Positions 7,797-15,741 of a stretch of 22,808 nucleotides of DNA are shown in pieces. Under the pieces are notes generated by a model, which saw only the letters and a program-made list of their open reading frames with translations, had not been told where the DNA came from and did not search any database. Made by a program: the position numbers and the translations under genes. The DNA lies in NCBI GenBank assembly GCA_019245555.1, contig JAFARH010000107.1, positions 1-22,808 of the forward strand, given 5' to 3'. Position 1 is the stretch's first letter, and every line of letters starts with the position of its first letter. This DNA is from Betaproteobacteria bacterium (lineage in GTDB: Bacteria > Pseudomonadota > Gammaproteobacteria > Burkholderiales > SG8-39).

Positions 7797-10523
7797 GTGA
7801 GCGCCGTCCGCCCCGATCCCGACGCGCTCCTCGCGCGCGTGCAGCGCGAGGAGGCGAAGGCCCGGCGCGGCAGACTCACCATTTTCTTCGGCGCCACCGC
7901 CGGCGTCGGCAAGACCTTCACGATGCTCCAGGCCGCGCATGACCGCAAGCGCAAAGGCGCCGACGTCGTGGTCGGTTATGTGGAACCGCATGGCCGCGCC
8001 GAGACCGAGGCGCTGCTCGACGGTCTCGAGCGCCTGCCATACTTGCAGCCGGTCTATCGCGGCCGCACCTTGCGCGACTTCGATCTCGATGCAGCCCTCG
8101 CGCGCAAGCCCGAGATGCTGCTGGTCGACGAGCTGGCGCACTCCAACCCGGTAGAAGCCGAACCGAAGCCGCGACATGCCAAACGCTGGCAGGACGTGGA
8201 GGAGCTGCTCACCGCGGGCATCGACGTCTACACCACCGTCAACGTCCAGCACATCGAGAGCCTGAATGACACCGTTGCCGGCGTTACCGGCGTGCGCATG
8301 CAAGAGACGGTGCCCGATTCGGTGTTCGAGAACGCCGACGAGGTCGTGCTGATCGACACGCCGCCCGACGAGCTTCTCGAGCGGCTGCAAGCCGGCAAGG
8401 TCTACATCCCGGAGCAGGCGAAGAACGCGATCGAGAACTTCTTCCGCAAGGGAAACCTGATCGCGCTGCGCGAGATGGCGCTACGCAGCACCGCCGATCG
8501 TGTCGACAAGGCGATGCGCGAATACCGCGACGTCAAGGGCATCCGCGCCACCTGGGCCGCGGGCGAGCGGCTGATGGTGGCGCTCGGCCCCGACGAGCAG
8601 GGCGAGCGCCTGATTCGTGCCACGAAGCGCCTGGCGAACGCGCTGCATGCGGAATGGATCGCGGTCTACGTGGAAACGCCCGACCTCCTGCGCCTGAGAG
8701 ACGATAAGCGCAATGAGCGCATCGCGCTTCTGCGCCTCGCCGAATCGCTCGGCGCCGAGACGGTCACGCTCTCAGGGCGCAGCGCCGGCGAAGCGCTCGC
8801 CGAATACGCGCGCGAGCGCAACGTGACGCGGGTCGTCATCGGCCGACCGCGTCGCGCACTGTGGCAGCGGCTGTTCCGTCCCTCCACCTACGGCGAGCTG
8901 CTGGCCAAGACCGAGGGCATCGACGTGCACGTCGTAGGCGGCGCGGACGAGGCTGCGGCATTGCGCAGTCCGTTCCTCGCGCGCACGCGCGCCTACCTGG
9001 GTGCGCCACCGCCCAGCGGCAAGATCCGCTGGCCCGGGTACGCGTGGGCCATCGCCGCGACCGCGATCTGCACGGTTGCCGGCCTGTGGATGAGTCCGCA
9101 ATTTGAGCTCACCAACATTGCCATGGTGTATCTGCTCGCGGTGGCCTTGATCTCCGCGCGCTACGGGCGCGGCCCGGCAGTCACCGCATCGATCCTCGCG
9201 GTTGCCTCGTTCGACTTCTTCTTCGTGCCGCCGCTCATGACCTTCGCGGTGAGCGATGTCCAGTACCTGATCACGTTCGCGATCATGCTGGTGGTAGCGC
9301 TGCTCATCGCCAACCTGAACATCAGCGTTCGCCTCCAGGCAAACGTGGCCGGTCATCGCGAGCGGCGCACGGCACTTCTCTACGCCATGACGCGCGAACT
9401 CGCCGGCACGCGCGGGCAGGAAGCGATGGCGCGCGTCGCCGTGCGCCATGTGAGCGAGGTCTTCGACGGCCAGGTCGTCGTGCTTCTACCGGACGGAGAC
9501 AGGCGGCTGCACTATCCGAGGGGCGAGAGCCTGCCCGCGTCACTGCGCGGTGCCGACCTGGCGGTGGCGCAATGGGTGCAGGACCACGGCGAGCCGGCGG
9601 GCTTCGGCACCGACACGCTGCCGGCAGCCGGCGCCGTGTATCTGCCGCTCAAGGGATCGCAGGCGACGCTGGGCGTGGTGGGTGTGCTGCCCGCCAATCC
9701 GCGTCGCGTGCTCCTGCCCGAGCAATTCCACCTGCTCGAGACGTTCGCCGGCCAGATCGCCATCGCACTGGAGCGCGCCACGCTCGCCGAGCAGGCGCAG
9801 AGCGCGCAGGTGCAGGCGGAGACCGAGGGCCTGAGGAATGCGCTCCTCGCCTCGATTTCGCACGACCTGCGCACGCCGCTCGCCGTGATCGCCGGCGCCT
9901 CATCGAGCCTCGCCGAGCGCGGCGAGCGCCTGACGCCCGAGGAGCGCAAGGCGCTCGCCCATTCGGTCTACGAGCAGTCGCGCCAGATGGGCGAGCTGGT
10001 CGGCAACGTGCTCGAGATGACCCGTCTCGAGGCCGGCGCCATCGCTCTCAACCGCGACTGGCACGCGATCGGTGAGATCGTCGGCGCCGTGCTGCGGCGG
10101 TTGGAAGAGCGCCTCGGCAGCCATCCGGTGGAGGTCGACTTGCCGATGAAACTGCCGCTCGTTCGGGTCGATGCAGCCCTCATCGAGCAGGTTTTGGTCA
10201 ACCTTCTCGAGAACGCCATCAAGTACACGCCGGCCGACACGCGCATCGCGCTGCGCGCCGACCGTCGCGAGGACTCGCTCGTCATCTCGGTGGAGGACAG
10301 CGGGCCGGGACTGCCCCAGGGCGAGCCCGAGCAGCTCTTCGCCAAGTTCCATCGCGGCAGCACGGAGGGCTCGATCGGCGGCGTCGGCCTCGGCCTCGCC
10401 ATATGCCGCGCGATCGTGCACCTGCACGGCGGCAAGATCTGGGCAGAGCGCAGGCACGAAAGGGGTGCCGCATTCCGCTTCACCCTGCCCTTGGAGGAAG
10501 AACCGAGGGTGCCTGCCGAGTGA
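7797..10523 (+). CDS. kdpD: KdpD, potassium/osmotic sensor histidine kinase
   Basis: Membrane histidine kinase that controls kdp expression through KdpE. The 908-aa protein has the full KdpD architecture. First comes an N-terminal KdpD domain with Walker A GATAGVGKT (32-40) and a Walker-B-like LLVDELAHSN (108-117), then a Usp-like domain (about 255-382). Four clustered membrane spans (about 415-507, DUF4118-type) lead into the basic segment VRLQANVAGHRERR. A GAF-like domain (about 525-660) precedes the HisKA domain with SISHDLRTPL (His689) and the HATPase with NLLENAIKY (802-810), DSGPGLP and GVGLGLAI (862-869). GTG at 7797 is the only reasonable start because the in-frame TAA is 12 bp upstream. 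Its stop overlaps the kdpE GTG. Confidence 0.97.
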   Translation: MSAVRPDPDALLARVQREEAKARRGRLTIFFGATAGVGKTFTMLQAAHDRKRKGADVVVGYVEPHGRAETEALLDGLERLPYLQPVYRGRTLRDFDLDAALARKPEMLLVDELAHSNPVEAEPKPRHAKRWQDVEELLTAGIDVYTTVNVQHIESLNDTVAGVTGVRMQETVPDSVFENADEVVLIDTPPDELLERLQAGKVYIPEQAKNAIENFFRKGNLIALREMALRSTADRVDKAMREYRDVKGIRATWAAGERLMVALGPDEQGERLIRATKRLANALHAEWIAVYVETPDLLRLRDDKRNERIALLRLAESLGAETVTLSGRSAGEALAEYARERNVTRVVIGRPRRALWQRLFRPSTYGELLAKTEGIDVHVVGGADEAAALRSPFLARTRAYLGAPPPSGKIRWPGYAWAIAATAICTVAGLWMSPQFELTNIAMVYLLAVALISARYGRGPAVTASILAVASFDFFFVPPLMTFAVSDVQYLITFAIMLVVALLIANLNISVRLQANVAGHRERRTALLYAMTRELAGTRGQEAMARVAVRHVSEVFDGQVVVLLPDGDRRLHYPRGESLPASLRGADLAVAQWVQDHGEPAGFGTDTLPAAGAVYLPLKGSQATLGVVGVLPANPRRVLLPEQFHLLETFAGQIAIALERATLAEQAQSAQVQAETEGLRNALLASISHDLRTPLAVIAGASSSLAERGERLTPEERKALAHSVYEQSRQMGELVGNVLEMTRLEAGAIALNRDWHAIGEIVGAVLRRLEERLGSHPVEVDLPMKLPLVRVDAALIEQVLVNLLENAIKYTPADTRIALRADRREDSLVISVEDSGPGLPQGEPEQLFAKFHRGSTEGSIGGVGLGLAICRAIVHLHGGKIWAERRHERGAAFRFTLPLEEEPRVPAE

Positions 10524-11206
10524 CGACCGTTCTCATCGTCGAGGATGAGCCCGACATCCGGCAGTTCCTGCGCTCATCCCTGGGCGCCGAGGGCTACCGC
10601 GTGGTCGAGTCGGCCACCGGCGAGCGCGCCACGATCGACGCCGGGACGCACAAGCCCGATCTCGCCATCGTCGATCTCGGGCTACCTGACCTCGACGGCG
10701 TCGAGGTGATTCGAAGGATCCGCAGCTGGTCGCCCATGCCGATCATCGTCCTTTCGGCGCGCGCCCTCGAGCAGTCGAAGGTGCAGGCGCTCGACGCGGG
10801 CGCCGATGACTACGTCACCAAACCCTTCGGCGTCGGCGAGCTCCTCGCGCGGGTGCGCGTTGCGCTGCGCCACGGCAGCCGCTCGGCAACCGGCAGGCCC
10901 GCGCTCAAGCTGGGCAGCGTGACCGTCGACCTGGAGAAGCACGCCGTGAGGAAAAGCGGCGCGGAAGTCCATCTCACGGCGCTGGAATTCAGGCTGCTGA
11001 CCTGCCTCGCCCAGCACCTCGGCATGGTGGTGACGCACCGCCAACTGTTGCGCGAGGTCTGGGGGCCGTCCCACGTCGAGCACACGCATTACCTGCGCAT
11101 CTACATGAAGCAGCTGCGCGACAAGCTCGAGGAAGATCCGGTGCGGCCGCGCTATCTGGTCACCGAGACCGGTATCGGCTACCGGCTGCTAGCGGACGAC
11201 GCCTAG
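10520..11206 (+). CDS. kdpE: KdpE, OmpR-family response regulator of kdp
   Basis: DNA-binding response regulator phosphorylated by KdpD that activates the kdp operon. The start is the GTG at 10520, overlapping the kdpD TGA (GTGA); the frame is open further upstream, but the protein begins properly with VLIVEDEPDIR. The 228-aa product has the receiver acidic pair (Glu8, Asp9, Glu10), phospho-acceptor Asp52, conserved Ser79 and Lys101 (DDYVTKPF). A winged-helix effector domain (about 125-225) with LTALEFRLL, LLREVWG and TETGIGYRL follows. Its stop overlaps that of a small ORF on the opposite strand. Confidence 0.96.
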   Translation: MTTVLIVEDEPDIRQFLRSSLGAEGYRVVESATGERATIDAGTHKPDLAIVDLGLPDLDGVEVIRRIRSWSPMPIIVLSARALEQSKVQALDAGADDYVTKPFGVGELLARVRVALRHGSRSATGRPALKLGSVTVDLEKHAVRKSGAEVHLTALEFRLLTCLAQHLGMVVTHRQLLREVWGPSHVEHTHYLRIYMKQLRDKLEEDPVRPRYLVTETGIGYRLLADDA

Positions 11207-11379
11207 GCCCAGGCGGGCCGGGGAAGCGCGGGAACGTCGTTCGTCGACTTGGTCAGCACCACGCGGGTGTATTCGCCGACCTGGCTGACAGAGATCTCGT
11301 GCTTCGGTGGGAAGGCGAGCCACGCTTCATTCGCGGCTTCGGTGACTCGCACTGGCACGAGCTTGAACATTGCAGCCAT
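11203..11379 (-). CDS. Small hypothetical protein of about 58 aa, tail-to-tail with kdpE
   Basis: The frame ends in TAG at 11205-11203, overlapping the kdpE stop on the other strand. Possible starts are TTG at 11388 and ATG at 11379 or 11370; none has a good Shine-Dalgarno. The protein (MFKLVPVRVTEAANEAWLAF then a Ser/Val/Thr-rich region with VGEYTRVVLTKS) is soluble, and its codon use favours G/C at third positions. It follows kup copy 2 on the same strand after about 100 bp of AT-richer sequence. No family is recognised. It may be a real small gene or a spurious frame. Confidence 0.35.
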   Translation of the reverse strand: MAAMFKLVPVRVTEAANEAWLAFPPKHEISVSQVGEYTRVVLTKSTNDVPALPRPAWA

Positions 11380-11478
11380 CGTGCGCAAACACGGTGACCG
11401 GCGTAAGTATTCAAATGATAGAAAAGGTACAGTCCGCGCAAAAATCTATGCAGGAAGCGGAACTAGTTCACACTCTTC
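11380..11478. other. AT-richer intergenic stretch between the small ORF and kup copy 2
   Basis: About 100 bp that is visibly lower in GC than its surroundings, between the end of kup copy 2 and the small ORF downstream of it. I see no clear hairpin with a T-run and no strong sigma-70 promoter. On the minus strand, TTGCGC and TATCAT with a 15-base spacer form a poor candidate promoter for the small ORF. Confidence 0.3.
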
Positions 11479-13365
11479 TCAGATCTGGACGCGGCTCCCC
11501 AGCTCGATCACCCGGTTGGTGGGGATGTTGAAGTAGTCGGTGACGTTGCCGGCGTTGCGGGTCATGGCGGCGAAGATGCGGTCGCGGAAGAACGCCATGC
11601 CCGCGCCGCCGTGCACCGGCACGATCTTCTGCCGCGAGAGGAAGAACGACGTTTCCATCATGTCGAACTCGAGGCCGAGCGCGCCGCAGAGCTCGAGCGC
11701 GCGGGTCACGTCGGGGCGGTTCATGAAACCGTAGCGCACTCGGATGCGCCAGCAGCCGTGGCCCATCGACTCGCTGGTGACGCGGTCGGAGAAGGCGATC
11801 CACGGCACGTCGCGCACCTCGACGGTGAGGAAGACCACGCGCTCGTGCAGCACCTTGTTGTGGTTCAGGTTATGGAGCAGCGCGTGCGGCACGGCGTCGG
11901 GCGTCGCGGTGAGGAAGATGGCGGTGCCGGGTACGCGGTGCGGGGGGTCCTTGAAGAGCGAATCGAGGAATCCCTTCAGCGGCACCGCGCCCTCCTCCAG
12001 GCGCTGGAACAGGATCTCGCGCCCGCGGCGCCAGGTGCTCATGATGAGGAAGACGCACGCGCCGATGGCGAGCGGGAACCAGCCGCCGTCGGCGATCTTG
12101 AGGAGCGTCGCGCTGAAGAAGGTGACGTCGATGAACGCGAAGAAGCCGGTGGCGAGCACGCAGAGCCACAGCGGGTAATTCCACATGTAGCGGATGACGA
12201 AGAAGGTAAGGAGCGTATCGACCAGCATGGTCGCCGTCACCGCGACGCCGTACGCGCCGGCGAGGCGCGACGAGGAGCCGAAGCCGATCACCGCGGCGAT
12301 GACGACGAAGCACAGCGTCCAGTTGATACTCGGGATGTAGATCTGGCCCATCTCGCGCGACGAGGTGTGCACGATGGTCATGCGCGGCAGGAAGCCGAGC
12401 TGCACCGCCTGCCGGGTGAGCGAATAGGCGCCCGAGATCACGGCCTGCGAGGCGATGATCGAAGCGGCCGTCGCGAGCGCCACCATCGGATACAACGACC
12501 AGCCCGGCAACAGCAGGTAGAAGGGGTTCTCCACCGCCCCCGGATTGACCATCAGGAGCGCGCCCTGGCCGAAGTAATTGAGCATCAGCGCGGGCGCCAC
12601 CAGGCTGAACCAGGCGACGCGCACCGCGCCCTTGCCGACGTGCCCCATGTCCGCATAAAGCGCCTCGGCGCCCGTGACGGCGAGGACCACCGACCCGAGA
12701 ACGACGAACGATGCGGTGCCGTGGCTCGTGACGAAGGCGAGCGCGTGCAGCGGATTCAGCGCCGCGAGGATCGCCGGGGCCTGCACGATGCCGTAGAGAC
12801 CGGCGGCACCGATGGCGATGAACCAGGTCATGGTCACCGGGCCAAAGACCTTGCCGACCGTCGCCGTGCCGCGCACCTGCAGCGCAAAGAGGGCGAGCAG
12901 CACGCCGACCGCGATCGGCACGACATAGGGCTTGAAGGCTCTCGTGCCGACCTCGAGGCCCTCGATCGCGGAAAGCACCGTCACCGCCGGCGTGAGCACG
13001 GCGTCGCCGTAGAAAAGCGAGGCGCCGAAGATGCCGATGACGAGGAGCGGGATGCGCCACTGCTGATGCTTCTTGATCGCTTTCTGCGCGAGCGCGATCA
13101 GCGCCATGATGCCGCCCTCGCCGCGGTTGTCGGCGCGCATGATCAGCACCACGTACTTGAGCGAGACGATGATCATCAGCGCCCAGAAGATGGTCGAGAG
13201 GCCGCCGAGGATCGAGGTGTGGTTGAGCTCGATGCCGTGGTCGGGCGAGAACGTCTCCTTCACGGCGTACAGCGGGCTCGTGCCGATGTCGCCGAAGACG
13301 ATGCCGAGCGCGGCGAGGGTCAGCGCGCCGAGCGAGGACCTGCGGGTACGGCTGTCTCTTTCCAA
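11479..13365 (-). CDS. kup: Kup-type potassium uptake transporter (copy 2)
   Basis: Second Kup/HAK/KT K+ transporter, 628 aa. It carries GDIGTSPLYA (25-34), RADNRGEGG (77-85), IFGASLFYGDAVLTPA and about twelve membrane spans. The C-terminal cytoplasmic domain ends NAGNVTDYFNIPTNRVIELG, nearly the same as in copy 1, and the two proteins match along their whole length. The start is a TTG at 13365. AAGG, overlapping the TAA of the upstream coiled-coil gene, lies five bases before it, and an in-frame TAA prevents an earlier start. It is the last gene of the tightly linked minus-strand chain, so its expression is likely tied to the signalling genes upstream. Confidence 0.95.
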   Translation of the reverse strand: MERDSRTRRSSLGALTLAALGIVFGDIGTSPLYAVKETFSPDHGIELNHTSILGGLSTIFWALMIIVSLKYVVLIMRADNRGEGGIMALIALAQKAIKKHQQWRIPLLVIGIFGASLFYGDAVLTPAVTVLSAIEGLEVGTRAFKPYVVPIAVGVLLALFALQVRGTATVGKVFGPVTMTWFIAIGAAGLYGIVQAPAILAALNPLHALAFVTSHGTASFVVLGSVVLAVTGAEALYADMGHVGKGAVRVAWFSLVAPALMLNYFGQGALLMVNPGAVENPFYLLLPGWSLYPMVALATAASIIASQAVISGAYSLTRQAVQLGFLPRMTIVHTSSREMGQIYIPSINWTLCFVVIAAVIGFGSSSRLAGAYGVAVTATMLVDTLLTFFVIRYMWNYPLWLCVLATGFFAFIDVTFFSATLLKIADGGWFPLAIGACVFLIMSTWRRGREILFQRLEEGAVPLKGFLDSLFKDPPHRVPGTAIFLTATPDAVPHALLHNLNHNKVLHERVVFLTVEVRDVPWIAFSDRVTSESMGHGCWRIRVRYGFMNRPDVTRALELCGALGLEFDMMETSFFLSRQKIVPVHGGAGMAFFRDRIFAAMTRNAGNVTDYFNIPTNRVIELGSRVQI

Positions 13366-13371
13366 AACGCC

Positions 13372-15741
13372 TTAGGGACGATAGGTGCCGAGCGAACGCT
13401 CGAGGCGCAGCTGCAGCGGCTCGGCGAGCGGCGCCTTGCCCGTGGTGCGCGATCCAGCGAGGTAGCCCAGCACGACGGCCGCGATTATCGCTGCGGGTAT
13501 CCAAAGCGCCAAACCGCGGCGCGGCAGTGTTTTCAGACGATCGCGTGCCGCAGCGGCGCGCTCCTGGTCGGAAGCGAGCGTGTCAGCGGCAACCACCCGG
13601 GCGCGCATCGCCTCGTGCACCGCGGCTTCGGCAGCAATCCGCTCGTTGGCACGCTGCTCGGCCCGCCGCTCGGTCGCGCTGCGCGCTTCGAGCGCTGCCG
13701 TAGCCTTGGCCTCTGCGTTGGCCCGGTCCTCGGCCTCGCGCGCAGCGAGCTTGTCGGCCTGCTCGCGCGCGGCAAGCGCCGCCCGCAAGGTCTGTTCCCG
13801 TTCGACGCGGTCTTTCGCGAGCGCCGCAGCGCGCGCTGCAGTCGCGGCGGCCTCGGCGCTCTTGCGCTGGAGAGCCTCCTCGGCGGCAATGCGCGATTGC
13901 AGGATCGCAGTGACGCGCGATTCCACCTCGACCTTTTCGGCGGCTGAAGCCTCGCTCTTGCGCTCCGCCTCCAGGCGGCGCTGCAGCTCGCTGGCCGCCT
14001 CGGTCTCGGTCTTTTCTCGCTCGCGCGCGGCGCGCAGTGCTTCGGCATCGGCCTCGGAGCGCGCTTGCGCTCCGCGCCGCAGCTCCGCGTCAAGGGCGAC
14101 ACGCTGGCGCGCCGCGTCGGCCGCGCGCTTCTCGGCTTCGGTGCTTTTCTCCGCTTCCGCCTTGAGGGCTCGCTCGCGGGCCATGCGCGCCTGCAGCTCC
14201 GCTGCCGCTGCCGCCTCCGCGGCGGCGAGCTCCTCCGCCGCGGTCCGGCGCCGCTCCTCCGCGGCAATGCGCGCGTGCAGCTCCGCCTCGGCGCGCGCTT
14301 CGGCCTCTTCGCGCGCGCGCACCGCCTGGCTCGCCTTCTCGTCGGCTTCGGCATGGGCCTGCGCCGCGAGGCGCAGCTCCTCGTCGGCCGCGCGGCGCAC
14401 TTCGGTCGCCGCCGCCGCGGCCGCTTCCGCGGCTTCCGCGGCCTTTGCCCGCTCGGCAAGCCTTTGCTCGGCAACGGCGCGCTCACGCGTCGCGGCGGCG
14501 AGTGTTTTCTCTGCGCTGGCGCGCTCCGCCGCTTCCGCGAGCGCCTTCGCTCGTGCGTCGGCCGCTTCGCGCGCCGCCTGCGTCGCTCGCGTCTCTGCTT
14601 CATGGCGCTCCTGCGCCGCGTGCTTCAGATTCAGCTCGGCGGCGGCCCGCTCGCGCGAGAGCCGATCGGCTTCGGCCTCGGCCGCCGCTCGCGCTGCCGC
14701 CGCCTGCAGCGCCGCCTGCTCGGCCGCTGCCGCCGCGCGCGCGCGCTGCGCCTGGGCCTCCTCCGCTCTTGAGCGCTCGAGCGCCGCGCTGCTAGCCGCC
14801 TCGTCCGCCCGCGCGCGCGCTTCCGCCTCGGCCTGCGCCTTCGCACTCGCCTCGGCGGCGGCGCGTGCAGACTGGCTCGCCACCGTGTCGACCCGGACGC
14901 GCTGCTCGGCGGCGCGCTTGGCCGTTGCCTCGGCCTCGGCTCTCTCCTCGGCGAGGCGTGCAGCCTTGCCGTCGGCCGTTGCCCTCGCTTGTGCTTCGCG
15001 CGATAGCTTCTCCTCGGCGGCGAGGCGCTCGCGTGCCGCCTCCAGGGCGACCGCATCCGCCTCGGCGCGCCTGAGTGCCTTCGCCCCGGCATCGGCTTCG
15101 GCCGCCCGTCGTTCCTCGGCGAGTTGAGCTGCGGCTGTTTCCTTCTCCGCGCGCACCCTCGCCTGCTCCATCGCAGCGCGCTCCATCTCGGCGCGCTCGC
15201 GTGCAAGACGACCCGCGTCGGCCTCCGCCGCGACCTTGTCCTCCGCCTCGCGGCGCAGCTTGTCCTCGGCAACCTTCTTCTCGCGTGCCGCTTCCAGCGC
15301 GCGATTTTCAGCCTGCACTCGATCGCGCACCGCGCGCCGCGCCTGCTCCTCCGCGGCTGCGCGTTCGCGCACCGCGGCCGCCGCCTGCGCCTGCGCTTCG
15401 GCACGCTCCCTGGCGTGCGCGGCGGCTTCCTCTTCCTTCTGCCGCCGGCTCTCGGCGAGCGCCGCCGATTTCCTCTCCGCCTCTTCGCGGCTCTTCGCCT
15501 CGGAAAGCGCCTGCGCTTCGGCACGCTCGCGCTCGGAGACGAGGCGCGCCGCCTTCGCCTCGGCTTCGGCGCGCGCATGCGCCAGGCGTCGCAGCTCGAC
15601 CTCGGCGGCCTGGCGCTCGCGCGCGAGATCGAGCCCGCGCTTCTCCTCTGCCACGCGCGTGCTCGCCACCTGCTCGGCCGCCTTCTCGCGCTCGATCCGC
15701 TCGCGCTCGGCGTTCTGCAGCTGGTCGTAGAGCTTGCTCAT
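13372..15741 (-). CDS. Giant alanine/glutamate/arginine-rich coiled-coil protein with C-terminal membrane anchor
   Basis: 789-aa protein of unknown function. Residues 1-12 read MSKLYDQLQNAE. Residues 13-726 can be divided without any gap into 51 units of 14 residues, loosely [RE]-E-R-x-x-A-E-x-x-A-x-x-x-A. This predicts one very long Ala-cored coiled coil. A short basic linker (LKTLPRRG) leads to a membrane span at about 744-763 and a 26-residue tail with TTGKAPLAEP, so the rod is probably cytoplasmic and tail-anchored. ATG at 15741 overlaps the stop of the receiver-HD-GYP gene (ATGA), and kup copy 2 starts 6 bp after its stop. It could be a scaffold or tether. The low-complexity composition makes homology assignment unreliable. 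Confidence 0.85.
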   Translation of the reverse strand: MSKLYDQLQNAERERIEREKAAEQVASTRVAEEKRGLDLARERQAAEVELRRLAHARAEAEAKAARLVSERERAEAQALSEAKSREEAERKSAALAESRRQKEEEAAAHARERAEAQAQAAAAVRERAAAEEQARRAVRDRVQAENRALEAAREKKVAEDKLRREAEDKVAAEADAGRLARERAEMERAAMEQARVRAEKETAAAQLAEERRAAEADAGAKALRRAEADAVALEAARERLAAEEKLSREAQARATADGKAARLAEERAEAEATAKRAAEQRVRVDTVASQSARAAAEASAKAQAEAEARARADEAASSAALERSRAEEAQAQRARAAAAAEQAALQAAAARAAAEAEADRLSRERAAAELNLKHAAQERHEAETRATQAAREAADARAKALAEAAERASAEKTLAAATRERAVAEQRLAERAKAAEAAEAAAAAATEVRRAADEELRLAAQAHAEADEKASQAVRAREEAEARAEAELHARIAAEERRRTAAEELAAAEAAAAAELQARMARERALKAEAEKSTEAEKRAADAARQRVALDAELRRGAQARSEADAEALRAAREREKTETEAASELQRRLEAERKSEASAAEKVEVESRVTAILQSRIAAEEALQRKSAEAAATAARAAALAKDRVEREQTLRAALAAREQADKLAAREAEDRANAEAKATAALEARSATERRAEQRANERIAAEAAVHEAMRARVVAADTLASDQERAAAARDRLKTLPRRGLALWIPAAIIAAVVLGYLAGSRTTGKAPLAEPLQLRLERSLGTYRP
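13564..15705 (-). repeat. 51 tandem degenerate 42-bp units encoding a 14-residue coiled-coil repeat
   Basis: Translated units align end to end with no insertion or deletion. Examples are RERAEAQAQAAAAV, RERAAAEEQARRAV, RDRVQAENRALEAA and RERLAAEEKLSREA. Arg at position 3, Ala at 6, Glu/Asp at 7 and Ala at 10 and 14 are the most constant. The DNA units have diverged, so this is an old repeat conserved at protein level, not a recent microsatellite-like expansion. Confidence 0.85.

Noticed and set aside
10403..10519. Upstream extension of kdpE
   Set aside because: The frame is open but overlaps the end of kdpD. KdpE homology starts at the GTG at 10520, right after the usual GTGA junction.
11611..13947. 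778-codon open frame on the plus strand across kup copy 2 and the coiled-coil gene
   Set aside because: It is the complement of two genes with strong family or repeat evidence. The product is a charged, His/Arg/Asp/Glu-rich sequence with no domain, as expected for antisense frames in high-GC DNA.
13564..15705. Periodic 42-bp structure considered as a CRISPR or satellite array
   Set aside because: Units are diverged, have no spacer/repeat alternation, and keep an open reading frame with a protein-level 14-residue pattern.
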